Assembly (NCBI GenBank): GCA_963514095.1
Contig: OY741277.1
Location: 6,167,409-6,231,408, forward strand
DNA length: 64,000 nucleotides
Source: Eutrigla gurnardus
Taxonomy: Eukaryota > Chordata > Actinopteri > Perciformes > Triglidae
Direction: 5' to 3'
The number at the start of each line of letters is the position of its first letter. The first letter of the stretch is position 1. Made by a program: the position numbers and the translations under genes. Under the pieces are notes generated by a model. It was not told where the DNA came from. It did not search any database and was given only the letters and a program-made list of their open reading frames with translations. This document shows, one piece after another, positions 27,365 to 37,600 of this stretch.

Positions 27365-30300
27365 TATGTATTAGTGAACCTCTGGAATATGAGAGCCAAA
27401 AATGCAAATGGAAACATTATTCATCAACCTCAAAACAAGTAGTTCCCGTAAATAATGACTGCGTTTACATTTTTTTTTGCTGTAAGCCATTTAAAACTGG
27501 CAGCAGAACAAGGGAGATCCTGTTGGGATTATGTCTTTCCTGATATGTCGGGCTTTTCTTAGCTTGGCTGTGGCGAGCCGAAAACAATCCGTCAGGTCTG
27601 AAGTTGATTGTGGTTTCTGATAATCGCCAGCCTAATGAATCTACATATCTACTTGGCACACTCCACTGAGCCCCTTTTTCTGACCGAGCCAAGAAGGAAA
27701 ATCATCGCAATTTGGTCCTCGACGAGGGCCCTTGATTTTTACTTTCAGATAGACGTTTTTCGTCTCACATTCTGACTGTGTTGCTGTGTGTGCCTGCATC
27801 TCTAGGCGAAAGGCTTTGAGCTGAATTACTTGGAGAAAGTCCCAGAGGTGAAGGACACGGTTCACAAGCAGTCCCTGCTGCACCACGCCTGCTCCATCGT
27901 GGTGGAGAAGTTTCCAGACAGCACTGACCTCTACTCTGAGATCGGAGCCATCACCCGCTTGACTAAGGTTGTTTACCTTTTACAATGTCTAACAATTTGA
28001 CCACAGGATCAGTTTTGTTACTAGTCGTATAATCCTGTGATATTGTTGTTAGGTGGACTTTGACCAGCTTCAAGACAATCTGGCCCAGATGGAGCGAAGG
28101 TGCAAAGCATCATGGGATCACCTCAAGGTCATTGCGAAACACGAGATGAAACTGCCGTTGAAACAAAAAATGTCAGACTTCCTCAAAGACTGTGCAGAGA
28201 GAATCATTATTCTCAAGATTGTACATCGAAGGATACTCAACAGGTTTGTTCAGGTTCTTGAATTTTGCCTAAAGTTCATATATTCTAAATGTTTGTGTTT
28301 CAATAGCATTTACAGTCTTATTTGTTTTTCATTCATGATGACTTTCGTTACTTTTTGAAGCATGTTTGAATGTTTTACAGCAGTATACATGGTGAACCAT
28401 GGTGTTTCTCTACACATCTGCAGGTTTCATGCCTTCCTGCTGTTCCTGGGCCATCCGATATATGCGGTACGCGAGGTCAGCATTCATCGCTTTAGCAAGA
28501 TTCTGAGTGAGTTTGCCTTGGAATACCGCACAACAAGAGAGCGTGTGCTACAGCAGAAACAGAAGAGGGCCAACCACCGAGAGAGGAACAAGACCAGGGG
28601 GAAAATGATAACAGATGTAAGTGCTCCTCACCATGAGCCAAGGGTCACACATACACTTTCTCCATTTCCTGATCGCCGTCTTTGTTTAGTTAGTACTTTC
28701 TCAATTCTATGAGACAATGTGAGCAATCCCTAGACACTGGTTATAACCTTAATCTGGTTAAAGCCCCAAACGTGGTCATTCCTGACAGACGCGGCATACA
28801 TTCGTTATGACATCAGCATAGTTCCTCGGTATTCACATGTATAGGTTACAGTAACAACAAGCAGTGAGTTGTTTTCAGTGTATCTCATTCTGTAGCTGCA
28901 GCAGGCTACGAAAGGCCAGAGCAAACACCTCCCTGCATGATTAAAATCCCTTAAACCCCGAGGAGTCGGCTACTCAGAGCGGACTCCACGGCAAGCCTTG
29001 GCAGGGGCCCCTCTCTCTTCAAAGGGACCTTAATTCAATCACTGTGTGAAAATTCAAACCCTTGGATGTCCCTGAAGGAGAAATAACAAGGCCCACACCT
29101 TAAAGGGATAGTTCGGATTATTTGAAGCGGGTATTTATGGGTGTATACATCTACAGTAGATGGCGCTCGGCACGCCTCCAGTTTGCAGCCAGGAGAATGG
29201 GAGCATGGGAGTAAAACAATACCGATGTGGACGGGGTCGGGAGCAAAACAGATTTTAAGGCATCAAAAAAAAAAAAGGTCCACCTGAAAAAGCAGTATGC
29301 TATATTTAGAGTATTTTCTGATGGGGAACTGAGCTGAAAGTGAAAGTTATCGCCACTGTTTTTGTCAGTGAGGTCAGAAAGGGTCAGATTGATACAATCT
29401 GTGGATATCTGTGGAACCATCAGATTCTCAACTTACCTGAAAGCAACTGTACCTACCAACAAACCCATGTAAAAACGATTGTTTATCATACAAATAAGAT
29501 ATAACATGGAAACTAGCTTTAGTGGATTTTTTTTTTCACCATTCGCAGTCTGAATGCTAAGCTAACGTAGCCAGCTGCTGAGTCCAGCTTCATATTTATT
29601 GTACAGACAAGAGAGTGGTATCAGTCCTCTCATTTAACTCTCTGCATAAAACCAACAACACTATTACTTTCATGTACATTTTTTTATTAATTTCACAACA
29701 CCAGTGAGATTACATGCTTCTTTATTTAAAAACACATTAGAAACATCAATAGTGTGTTTATTGATCTGAAACCCTAAAAACTGTTACTTTATATGTGAAA
29801 ATGTTTCACTTGACACCGGCATTATACTGTTTCTACAACGCACCTTTTTTTCATTCTTTCCTTCGGTTTCCTTTATCTCTGTAGAGTGAGGATGACGATG
29901 AGAGTGAGGTAGGAGGGTGACTTTGTGTGCAAGTGCATGGGAACTTTCTGTCGGGACTAACATTCAACCAGACTGTGCTGTCATAACTTAACAATAACAG
30001 GTGTTTTTATGAGGATCAAGTCATTCACAAGACTGACAGGTTCTGTATGTGTGTGACCTCACATGAATGAGGAAGCTTGAATGTTTGGACAAGGAGAGGA
30101 AAAGGAGATATTCGTATACGATGTCCACTGTTGACAGTGTTGACACAATCTCACCAGGAGGAGTCGGAGCTACTTCCTGGTGTAAATGGCCGGACCTCAG
30201 GAAGGGAAGCTCTTGAATCTGGCATGTCTGCAATGTGCAAGAAACAGTGTGTGTGTGTGTGTGTGTCACAGAACACTTATTTAAAGCTGAGCAGTGCTGT

Positions 30301-31581
30301 CTCACTCGTAAAGATTACATTTTATTACAGCTTTTATATTAAAAGCTTTTCCTTCCTAAATACTAAAACTGCCAGAGCATGGAGTTGAGTTCGACCACCT
30401 CCTACTAGTAAAATGTCAGATATTGTAATCCTGTGTCCTCCCCCTCCAGAGTGGTAAATTTGGCGGTGGCCCATCGGACTCGCAGGACAACCAGCCTCAG
30501 GGTATTCAGTATGCCGAAGACGCAGCTGAACACGAGAACATGAAGGCCGTACTAAAGAGCAGCGTGCAGAGCGGAGAGAGCACGCCGTCCACGGTGCCGG
30601 GCCTCCGTACGCGCACCAGAGCCAGCAGCACCAGAGGTCAGTCTCATAAACACGTTACAGCCCAGCAAGCTCCATTCCTCTATGGCCACAACTGAAGCTT
30701 TTCAGTCCTATACTGACGTAATCCTACCTGAAATCATCAAGCTAATCTTTCCATACGGCCGGTACTTCTAGACATGTTAGCATTAAAGTCAGTCTGACTT
30801 TAATAGGAAACAGCTCAGTATCGGTGTCCGCAAGGCATAGTATAGTATCCCATTAAAATGGCATTAAAAAGTACATAGTACAATATATACATTATTTTTA
30901 TTATATATATAAAAAACTACTAGTAGTTTAGTATGTCATTCATTACAATAATATAGATTTTTTAAATACAATTCAAAAAGTAATTGTATAGAATGCCATG
31001 TCTTATTGTAAGTCGCTTTGGACAAAAGCGTCTGCTAAATTACCTAAATGTAAATGTAATGTCTGAAATTGTTTCACATTATACCTGCTTAACATTGGCG
31101 TGTTAGCATTCGTGTTAGCATTGTTTTGAAAATGTCAGCATGCTGATGTTAGTGTTGATAACATCACAGCTTACATGACTGCAGACTTGTTTTGTTAAAC
31201 CTGCCCTACTATACAATGCGTCTTACTGTTTTAGGGCGTGTGCCCCCATGGTGCTCTGCCAGTGACGACCCGGTGAACTGCACAGATGATACGGCTGATG
31301 AAATCATGGAGAGGATCGTTAGGTCAGCCACTCAGGGGCCCAGCCAGCGGACGCAACCTCGGGAGAGGAGACGGTCCCGGGCCAACCGAAAATCATGTGA
31401 GTCATGTTGACCATTGGCCAAGTGACATAATTCATTGTCCTGCACAGTGAAATGTGTGGACGCTGTAATAATACTTTGTTTTCTCCCTGCTTGCACAGTG
31501 AGGAGGACGCTGAAGAATGGTTTGACAACAGAGGAGGCAAACGCTCTCGGCTTGTCCAGCGGTTCAGAGATGCAGGTGTGA
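2558..31581 (+). CDS. fhod3: FHOD3-type formin (FH1/FH2 domain protein), 5' end outside window
   Basis: Actin-nucleating, filament-bundling formin of muscle and stress fibres. Exons joined by GT-AG sites in matching phase: 2558-2625, 3943-4048, 14270-14364, 14964-15075, 15902-15996, 16898-17041, 17192-17439, 18791-18988, 19122-19292 (end uncertain), 20336-20398, 20870-20980, 21123-21257, 21637-21687, 22470-22660, 23449-24003, 24088-25016, 25375-25533, 26233-26415, 26800-26919, 27806-27967, 28053-28243, 28424-28616, 29885-29908, 30450-30636, 31235-31396, 31499-31581. About 1,500 codons are present. The first exon seen is phase 1 and starts at KLYNSTGRELRRALF, so the GTPase-binding domain lies upstream of the window. 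FHOD3 rather than FHOD1 is inferred from the long central insert, the acidic exon, the microexon before SGKF and the C-terminus RRTLKNGLTTEEANALGL. The paralogue (a or b) cannot be decided. The introns total about 25 kb. Confidence 0.93.
4049..14269 (+). other. fhod3 10-kb intron, no genes
   Basis: Scattered short ORFs on both strands lack conserved residues, splice support or family resemblance. The only clear repeat is a (CT)n run at 7671-7734. No transposon with recognisable ends was seen. Confidence 0.65.
7671..7734. repeat. (CT)n microsatellite, 32 units
   Basis: A perfect CT run inside the large fhod3 intron. Confidence 0.98.
17192..17439 (+). CDS. fhod3: fhod3 linker exon with basic, Ser-rich stretch
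   Basis: This 248-nt exon starts ITLRHEDGDDETQ. It continues into a basic run, RRRASVGGSNERR and RRRSRRHSIQ, followed by a Pro/Ser/Ala-rich tail ending VEDISER. The same order of an acidic start, an RRRASV segment and an RRRSRRHS segment occurs in mammalian FHOD3. RRxS sites such as RRAS and RRHS fit basophilic kinase consensus sequences; that is inference from pattern only. The exon ends in phase 2 (AG|), as do the alternative-looking exons that follow, so those could be skipped or included without frame change. Confidence 0.9.
18791..18988 (+). CDS. fhod3: fhod3 acidic exon (Glu/Asp tract), probably cassette
   Basis: The exon has an acceptor at 18789-18790 and a donor after 18988. It is 198 nt and phase 2 at both ends, so it is symmetric and skippable. 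After REEN it encodes roughly 45 nearly uninterrupted Glu/Asp residues with a few Gly, then ADDESHPVTESSRQGAHR. At DNA level it is a purine-only GAG/GAT/GAC repeat, so its length is likely to vary between individuals and species. Position and phase fit the alternatively spliced mid-region of FHOD3 genes. Usage in tissues cannot be read from sequence. Confidence 0.75.
19122..19437 (+). CDS. fhod3: fhod3 alternative exon with possible early stop
   Basis: A good acceptor at 19120-19121 continues the phase of the acidic exon and opens into SAAPAVADTPNMCLSIKC and LSAKTRTSSPVSVAPKKRTF. Two readings are possible. A donor after 19292 (TG|gtgtgt) keeps frame with the exon at 20336. Without splicing, the frame runs on through a Pro/Ser-rich tail to a TGA at 19435-19437, which would make a product lacking FH1 and FH2. 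A further short open stretch at 19448-19506 (SQVSSGATESETGQEKGTR), after an AGAG double acceptor and before a donor-like gtagag, could be another cassette. I do not recognise a mammalian counterpart of these residues. Confidence 0.45.
20336..20398 (+). CDS. fhod3: fhod3 small symmetric exon (63 nt)
   Basis: The exon has a pyrimidine-rich acceptor ending ttcag and the donor gtaagg. It is 21 codons long, phase 2 at both ends, and encodes SLTDINKPPTSYTARNPCW then AER. Length, splice strength and phase match to the neighbouring exons support a real cassette exon. I do not recognise the residues from other FHOD proteins. Confidence 0.6.
20870..22660 (+). CDS. fhod3: fhod3 Ser/Pro linker and charged coiled-coil exons
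   Basis: Exons 20870-20980, 21123-21257, 21637-21687 and 22470-22660. The first is a Ser/Thr/Pro-rich linker (STIHRFSSSAPSTPDSKP). The next two encode LLTSSYRQHQESLAVE and a highly charged helix (RRRQEREERLQRIEREER, NRDYVDKREEARQAREER) closely resembling the predicted FHOD3 coiled coil. The fourth continues YKAVERLAAEEFERERP into a Ser-rich region. The splice across 21257/21637 restores an Asn codon from AA|T, matching the family's RDYxDKRE segment, which confirms the exon join. Confidence 0.88.
23111..23209. repeat. (TG)n microsatellite with two TTTG interruptions
   Basis: A TG run of about 49 units, with interruptions near 23181-23190. It lies in the intron upstream of the exon at 23449. 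Confidence 0.97.
23449..24003 (+). CDS. fhod3: fhod3 Glu-rich low-complexity exon
   Basis: This 555-nt exon encodes about 185 residues dominated by Glu, Val and Pro. It ends with SLEVHR-like charged segments typical of the FHOD3 middle region: ...VLLSEKERQNEEVNEKDNCS then ASSISSTSSTLEREEREEKL. The SEKERQNE...NCSAS block is strongly shared with mammalian FHOD3 and anchors the alignment. The donor after 24003 is followed by only 84 intronic bases that are themselves open in frame (see Part 2). Confidence 0.9.
24088..25016 (+). CDS. fhod3: fhod3 exon with FH1 polyproline region and start of FH2
   Basis: This is the largest exon, 929 nt. It starts GQWTQCIKDADVNDQC and passes NKILTSKRFMLDMLYAQ and a short polyglutamine run of six. 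It then reaches SDYIWDQLMAAPRELRIKEM, the acidic DLRDEDDMDILDMD, and FH1 (about 24661-24810), which has at least four runs of five or more prolines (profilin-actin delivery sites). FH2 opens with KKKKTIRLFWNEVRPVDW followed by SLWSKLEPVKLDTSKLEQLF and ESKSKELPVTK. Its WNEVRP and LWSKLEP elements are the lasso/linker start of the FHOD-class FH2. Confidence 0.95.
25375..28616 (+). CDS. fhod3: fhod3 FH2 actin-assembly domain exons
   Basis: Exons 25375-25533, 26233-26415, 26800-26919, 27806-27967, 28053-28243 and 28424-28616 complete the FH2 domain, which nucleates and caps the barbed end of actin filaments as a dimer. Landmarks in order are KRQEIIVLDSKRSNAINIGL, LPPPRTIKTAILNFDEYALN, IPLGSAEQFLLTLSSITEL, LTTLLAMGNFLNGTN (formin core), FELNYLEKVPEVKDTVHKQS, LTKVDFDQLQDNLAQMERRC and FALEYRTTRERVLQQKQKRA. 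The Ile of the KRSNAINIGL block (the position often mutated to make inactive formins) is intact. Family-typical length; no stops or frameshifts after splicing. Confidence 0.95.
27301..27362. repeat. (TG)n microsatellite, about 31 units
   Basis: A perfect TG run in the intron between two FH2 exons (26919 to 27806). Confidence 0.97.
29101..29655 (+). mobile_element. fish MITE-like element starting TTAAAGGGATAGTTCGG, 3' end degraded
   Basis: It begins with TTAAAGGGATAGTTCGG and continues through CTACAGTAGATGGCGCTCGG, CACGCCTCCAGTTTG and TGTGGACGGGGTCGG, then CATTTAACTCTCTGC near the end. I recognise this order from a short non-autonomous DNA transposon that is very common in spiny-rayed fish genomes. 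The expected inverted end (AACTATCCCTTTAA) is not present, so the 3' end is decayed or truncated. It lies in the fhod3 intron between 28616 and 29885. Confidence 0.65.
29885..29908 (+). CDS. fhod3: fhod3 24-nt microexon with S(D/E)5XE motif
   Basis: The acceptor ctctgtag is followed by exactly eight codons, SEDDDESE, and the donor gtaggagg. Phase is 0 on both sides, so the exon can be included or skipped. It sits at the FH2 C-terminal edge, between ...GKMITD and SGKFGGG. Mammalian FHOD3 carries its muscle-specific T(D/E)5XE insertion at the same place, described as a casein kinase 2 site needed for myofibril targeting. Here the acceptor residue is Ser instead of Thr. Muscle-restricted use is inferred from that parallel. 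Confidence 0.8.
30248..30267. repeat. short (GT)n run
   Basis: About ten GT units between the microexon and the first tail exon of fhod3. Confidence 0.9.
30450..31581 (+). CDS. fhod3: fhod3 C-terminal tail and DAD autoregulatory segment
   Basis: Exons 30450-30636, 31235-31396 and 31499-31581. They encode SGKFGGGP, YAEDAAEHENMKAVLK, an Arg/Ser/Thr stretch, then the diaphanous autoregulatory domain TDDTADEIMERIVRSATQ. This is followed by a basic cluster (RERRRSRANRKSL) and the terminal RRTLKNGLTTEEANALGL before a TGA at 31579-31581. The last splice (TCA T|TG) creates the Leu of KSLRRTL, exactly the family sequence. The DAD binds the N-terminal FH3/DID; ROCK-type kinases act on Ser/Thr around the basic cluster in FHOD proteins (family knowledge). 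Confidence 0.93.
31008..31060 (+). repeat. LINE/SINE 3'-tail remnant
   Basis: TAAGTCGCTTTGGACAAAAG, then CGTCTGCTAAAT and repeats of AAATGTAAATG: the 3' tail shared by fish L2-type LINEs and tRNA-derived SINEs. No upstream body of the element is recognisable. It lies in the last-but-two fhod3 intron. Confidence 0.6.
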
Positions 31582-34100
31582 GCTGGACATGCTGTTCGGA
31601 CGTCTGGAAGCCCTTTCACTGCCCCTCCAATGCCGACACCCAACCTGCCACTCCACTCCACTTTGGCTTGGCACTAAACGCCCCCCTCAGCTTCGATGAG
31701 TTGACCTCATCTTTATGTATTTGGTTCACATAGGCTTGTCACAAGAGCTTCCTGAAGAGAGCGGATAAACGGTTTTATTCATGAGCATACGGTCGGAGAG
31801 AGCAAAAACAAGAGTGCTGCATTCAAACCACTAAGCTTTGCTATTGCTGGATAAACATTGACGATGTGCACTCACAAGGCTTAATCACAATCATCCTTCG
31901 AACGTGACATTGCATACAAACACCAGTGCAAAAGTGTGTTTTTTAAGGGGGGGTGGGGCTTCAAAAGAGTTGGCAGTGCGTGTGCTTCAAACAGAGTGGC
32001 CTTGACTGAATCCAAGGGCAAGAAGTGTGGTGCAGATGCTACGCTCTCCGCTGCTTAGGTTTACTGTCAGCCCTGCAGCTTCAGAGACAAATTGAAAGAA
32101 ATTTCATCTGTTGAGTAGATGGCTTTGTGCAGGGGGGTTATTCTGTTATATACTACTGTGGTAGTTTTGTGTTTCTTTTCATTTTGCTCAAGAAGGTGCT
32201 TAAATAAGGAACAATTGCACTGGATGTAAAAGTTGGGTATCAATGGAATGTGAAATCCTTGACACTGATGAACCACTGACATCTGAAAATATACTCAACA
32301 GTTTAACCAGCAAATTAACGGTAGCACAGTTTTTAAATGTCTGATCAAAGTGGACACATTAGATGAGCATCTAAAGCTTTTTTTCAAATATCTGTTAGTT
32401 GACTCGATAAGACAAAATTTAGCAGAGGAACCTCTTTTTTAAGTTCACCGTCAACAGTTCACTTTCTGTGGGTGAGACTGGTGATACCACACACTAATAC
32501 TCCACTATTTGAGCTTATTAAACATGTAGACAAGTTGCATCAGGTGACTTATTCTCACTGATGGACTGACCAGTCAGAGACAGTTTAAAGAAAGCAGCGC
32601 AGTGTTACAGATGAACAATCTTCAGAGATATGTCATTTAGTTTTCTAGAACAATGAGCTGCACATCTCAGAGTGCCTTTCAGAGACAGTTATTTATTAAG
32701 ACCTTTTCAGGGACATATAATCGAGAAAATGTTACTACGGATGTGCAGTCCGCGAGGGGCGAGAGGATAGTACTGCGATGTACATCGTTCACGAGCTGTG
32801 ATTTTATTTTTTAACCAGTGTTTTTAAACTTGTCCTGGCAAAAAAATGTTTTTCCATGTCATGTCTTGGATCAAATTGTATGTTATGAGGATAGCTTTAA
32901 AGTATTTATGACAGCGTAGGATTCATGCACATTAGCTGTATCATGTTGCCTTACTGTAGAATATGGACATGCATTGCTCCACTCTAGTCAAGACCTAAGT
33001 AAAATATAAGTTAGAAAACAGATCACGCCAAATTAACATGTAGTTCTACTGGCATCACTGGAGATCTGAGTTTGTCATTCTAGGACACGGAGCTTCATTC
33101 TCTTAACTATGAATGTAAACATCAGGAGCTACATGATAATTAGAACTATGGGCAAACAAACTCCATTATTTATGTATTTTAAAACACTTAAAACTGTATT
33201 GACCTGAATAAGAAGGAGCCCACGGTTAAACTTTTTCATTATGTAGATCTGTTTTTGAACTATTGATGGACTCATCGTGCTGTTAATTTTGAATGGCCTT
33301 GGCTGAATTTAAAATCATCGTTTCAGTTTTTATCATGGCAAAGGTAAATCAACTCACTAGCAAATTTTCACTGTGATGGAAAAATAGCCATTGAGAGAAA
33401 CAAGAAACTAGCGCAACATCGCGATTTAAATGCCACCCACAATAGTTTGTTTTGTTTTGTTTTGTTTCAAATTACCTGAAGACTATTCAGCACCTTAGAC
33501 TATATGTGTAGCATGCAACTCTTAGTAGAACTGAAGTTATGGGGGAAGAGCTCTTTGTGTTTCCCAGATTGTACTGATTTCTGTCAAAAACATGACAGAA
33601 TAGATGTGTAAAGTAATATAGAGGGAATGCTGTAAAATGATGTACATGACTATGTCTTTTTGTTTTTGCTCCATGTGTAGAATAGTGTATCATAGACTAA
33701 AAGCAGTATTCTTCAAAATATAATTTAAGCAAACCAAGCCATGCATGGTTTAAAAAGGTGTCACTTCTGCTTGATACAAAAGGAGGTTCACTTTGATTCT
33801 CAAGGTTGTAGGGTTTGTGTTATTAGAACTTTTTACTTCACTGCAAAGTGAGCAAACGTGAAACATACAGCGATGAAATTCACCTGCTAGTCCTGTGGAA
33901 TCCTGTAGAAGCCTTTGATTTCATTGCACTCACCGTTTTCTTCTTTTGATTTTGACATTAGCTCACCACACACATTGCTGCCTATGCCATAACATCACTG
34001 TGGAACTTGAACACAAGTGCTATACAACCCAGGCTTCTATTGCGTCTATGCCCACAGTTAAAACTATGTAACAAATACAATAAAAAGGCTAATTAAAACA
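31582..34100 (+). other. fhod3: fhod3 3' untranslated region with poly(A) signal
   Basis: No sizeable conserved ORF follows the fhod3 stop. The AT-rich sequence runs to an AATAAA at 34079-34084, the first convincing polyadenylation signal on this strand before the repeat array begins at about 34.26 kb. The length (about 2.5 kb) is ordinary for a formin. The last 1.2 kb has a diverged direct duplicate at 38.89-39.58 kb. Confidence 0.5.
34079..34084 (+). terminator. AATAAA polyadenylation signal, probably fhod3
   Basis: A canonical hexamer in an AT-rich 3' UTR setting. The duplicate segment further downstream has lost this hexamer at the matching place. Confidence 0.45.
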
Positions 34101-34261
34101 TCTTTTTGACATGTTTTTAAATATCTTTCATTTGTGTTGTAGTGCTGCATCTAAAATGTTGGAAAAGAAACAACTTTGTTTTCAGTCCACACAACCCATG
34201 CTTCAAATCACTTTATGCTCATGAACATACTGTATATACAGGTTGAAAGTTGACAAAAGCA

Positions 34262-35735
34262 AAAGTCTAGTTTGTTGAAAGAAGTCACAAAAAAGTTATA
34301 TAAATGTATGTTAAAAAAGTCTTAGGATAGTATGTTGATAAAAAGTCATAAAAGTCGTATGTCAAAAATGGTTACATTAGTGTTTAAGTAATGTATGTTG
34401 AAAAAGTTCCTAATAAGGGCACAGTAGAGTATGTAAACAAAAAAAATAAAAAATGATGTACTATGTAAAGAATGTTAATAGAAATATTGTGTCAAAAATA
34501 GTTACAAAAAATATAAAGCTATTGTGCATTATCAAAAAGTCATGAATACCATATTATATTATGTTGAAAAAAGTCTGAAAAAAGTAGTATAGTTATAGCA
34601 TAGTTGAATAAAAGTCATAATTAGTCATAGTATAGTATGTTGAATAAAAGTCACCAACAATTTCATGGTATGGTATGTCGAATAAAGGTCAATAAGTCAG
34701 AATAGTATGTCAGAAAAAGTTTTTAAAAAATAAAAGAAATGTGAAGTCAAAGTATAGTATGTTGAAAAAAGTCATAGTTGAGTATGTACAATAAGGGTTG
34801 AAAATACTATGACTTTTTATTATGACCTTTATTCTACATACTATACTATGACTTTTTTGGTGACTTATTTCATCATACTTTACCTTGACTGGTTATGACC
34901 TTAATTCAACATACTATACTTTATCCTTTTTTGGTGACTTTTTCACGACATATTATACTATGAGTGATTTGTAACTTTTTTCATTATAATATACTCTTAA
35001 TTATGATTAGTCTTATTCTATTCTTTTTTTTTTTTTTGTGACTTTTTTTCAACATACTATAATAACTTTTGTCAATGAACTATACTTTGACCTATTTGGT
35101 GACTTTTTGGACATACTATTGACTGATCATGACCTTTATACTTGGACTTTTTTGGTTACTTTTCCTTCGGCATACTAATATAACTTTTTCAAATGTAGCG
35201 TATTATGACTTTTTGGTGATTTTTTTTCAACATACCTACTATATTATGACTTCTTTAAACATACCGGTAGTCTATTATTACTTTTTTGGTTACTTTTTTT
35301 TTACATACTATATTATGACTTTTTGGTAATACTTTACTATGACTGATCGTGACCTCTATTCTACATTCTTTACTATGATGTTTTTCAACATACTATACTT
35401 TATACATACTATACTATACTTTGACCTTTTGGTGACTTTTTTTCAACATACTATGCTATGACTTTTTTGGACATACTATACTATTACTTTTTTCTTGCCT
35501 TTTCCGTCATTCTATACTATGACTAATTGGTGACTTTTTTCATGACACTATACTCATGACTGACTGATAGCGTGACTTTATTCGACATACTATACAATAC
35601 ATTGTTTGGTATTCTTTCGACATACTATACTATGATCATATTTTTGGGGACTATTTTGTCATATTATACTTGAAATCAAGTCACTAATAAGTCATAGTAT
35701 AGAATGTAGAATATGACTCATAATAGGACCTATTA
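34262..35735. repeat. degenerate minisatellite, left block (orientation switches at about 34.79 kb)
   Basis: Imperfect tandem copies of a unit of about 35-40 bp. From 34262 to about 34790 it reads in the sense GTCATAGTATAGTATGTTGAAAAA. From about 34800 to 35680 the same motif runs in the opposite sense, as CATACTATACTATGACTTTT and TTGGTGACTTTTTTCAACAT. The block therefore contains a large internal palindrome. Copies are 70-90% alike by eye. Confidence 0.85.
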
Positions 35736-36240
35736 TGTTGTAAGTTTGGTGGAGGGGGATTATGGTGGGGGGTTGTTTTTCAGGAGCTGGGCTTGGCCCC
35801 TTAGTTCCAGTGAAAGGAACTCTGAATACTTCAGCATACCAAGAGATGTTGGACAATTCCATGCTCCCAACTTGGAACAGCGGATGGCCCCTTCCTGTTA
35901 CAACATGACATGGAAGCAAGGTCCATAAAGACATGGATGAGAGAGTTTGGTGTGGATGAACTTGACTGGCCTGCACAGAGTCCTGACCTCAACCCGATAG
36001 AACACCTTTGGGAGGAATTAGAGCAGAAACTGAGAGCCAGGCCTTCCCATCCAACATCAGTGTGTGACCTCACAAATACACTTCTGGAAGAATGGTCAAA
36101 AAATCCCATAAACACACTCCCCAACCTTGTAGAAAGCCTTCCAGAAGAGTTGAAGCTGTTATAGCTGCAAAGGGTGGACCGACGTCATATCAAATGAATG
36201 GGATGTCACTTAAGTTCATATGCGAGTCGTGGCAGGAGAA
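35736..36240 (+). pseudogene. Tc1/mariner-like transposase remnant
   Basis: Two reading frames carry one broken transposase. Near 35780-35880 the frame gives PLVPVKGTLNTSAYQEMLDN. At 35910-36160 another frame gives ARSIKTWMREFGVDELDWPA, then QSPDLNPIEHLWEELEQKLR and NTLPNLVESLPEELKLL. DWPAQSPDLNPIEHLWEEL is the third-acid signature of Tc1-type DDE transposases. The catalytic aspartates upstream, the N-terminal DNA-binding part and a continuous frame are missing, so it is inactive. It sits between the two minisatellite blocks. Confidence 0.85.
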
Positions 36241-37600
36241 CGAATACTTTTAATAGTGTATTATACTATGACATTATAAGTATGAATATTCAAGATAACA
36301 CTGACTTTTTTTGGACATACTATACTATAACCAATTCTGACCTTTATTCGTCATACTATACTATGATTTTTGGTGACTTTTAACTATTATTATGAGTTTT
36401 ACACTACATAGGTATAGTATGGTGAAAACAGTTATAGCATAGTATGATGAAAAACATCACCAAAATCATAATATAGTATAGTATGTCGAATGAAAGTCAC
36501 TAAAAAGGTCAAAGTATAGTATGTTGAAAAGAGTCATCTTATAGTATGTAGAATAAGTTGTAATGAGTCATAGTATAGTATGATGAAGAAAGTCACCAAC
36601 AAGTCAGTGTAGTAAGTTGAAAAAAGTCATGGTATAGTATGTAGAATATGACTCATAATAATTCATAGTATAGTATGATGGAAAAGTAATTGTATAGTAT
36701 GTCGAAAAAGGTCACCAAAAAGTCATAGTATAGATAGTTGAAAAAAATAATAGTATAGTTTGTAGAATATGAATATTTCTATACTATTCATAGAAATGTA
36801 TGTTGAAAAAAGTCACCAATAAGTCATAGTATAGTATGTAGAATATTATTATTTTTATACTATTCATAGTATAGTATGTAAAAAAAAAAGTCACCAAAAA
36901 GGTCAAAGTATTGTATGTCAAAAAAGGTCACCAAAAAGGTCAGTGTAGTAAGTTGAAAAAAGTAATAGTATAGTATGTAGAATCTTACTATTTCTATACT
37001 ATTCATAGTATAGTATGTCACCAAAAAGTCACCAAAAAGGTCAGAGTATAGTATGTTGAAAAAAGTAATAGTATAGTATGTAGACTATGACTCATAAGTC
37101 AAAGTATAGTATGTTGAAAAGGGGTCATTTTATAGTATGTAGAATTAGTTGTAATGAGTCATAGTATAGTATGATGAAATAAGTCACCAACAAGTCATAC
37201 TATAGAATGTTGAAAAAAGTCTTACTATCGTATGTAGAATTAAGGTCATAATCTTTCATAGTATAGCATGATGAAAAAATTCACCAAAAAGGTCAGCGTA
37301 GTAAGTTGAAAAAAGTCATACTATAGTATGTAAAATATGACTCAAAATAAGTCACAGTACAGTCTGTGAGTTAGAAAAATTTGAACGTACAGTATGTGGA
37401 ATAATAGCCACCAAAAAGTCATGTTGAAAAAAAAAGTCAAAGTATACTACGTCGGAAAAGGTAAAAACAAAAACGTCACAGTATAGCATATCAAAAAATT
37501 CACGTTGTCGTTATGTTTGTCAAAAAAGTCAAGGATACCATACAAATGTCAAAAACAGTTCTAATAGTATGGTGTGTTTGTTATGTCTGTCTGTCGAAAA
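36241..37600. repeat. degenerate minisatellite, right block
   Basis: The same motif as the left block. A short stretch at 36241-36390 reads CATACTATACTATG in the reverse sense. From about 36400 to 37560 it is in the forward sense, with dozens of copies such as GTCATAGTATAGTATGTTGA and AGTCACCAAAAAGTCA. Compared with 34800-35680 this is a long imperfect inverted repeat flanking the transposase remnant. Copies become poorer toward 37600. Confidence 0.85.

Noticed and set aside
34262..37600. CRISPR array
   Set aside because: The repeats are degenerate, contiguous and inverted, with no unique spacers; this is a eukaryotic minisatellite.
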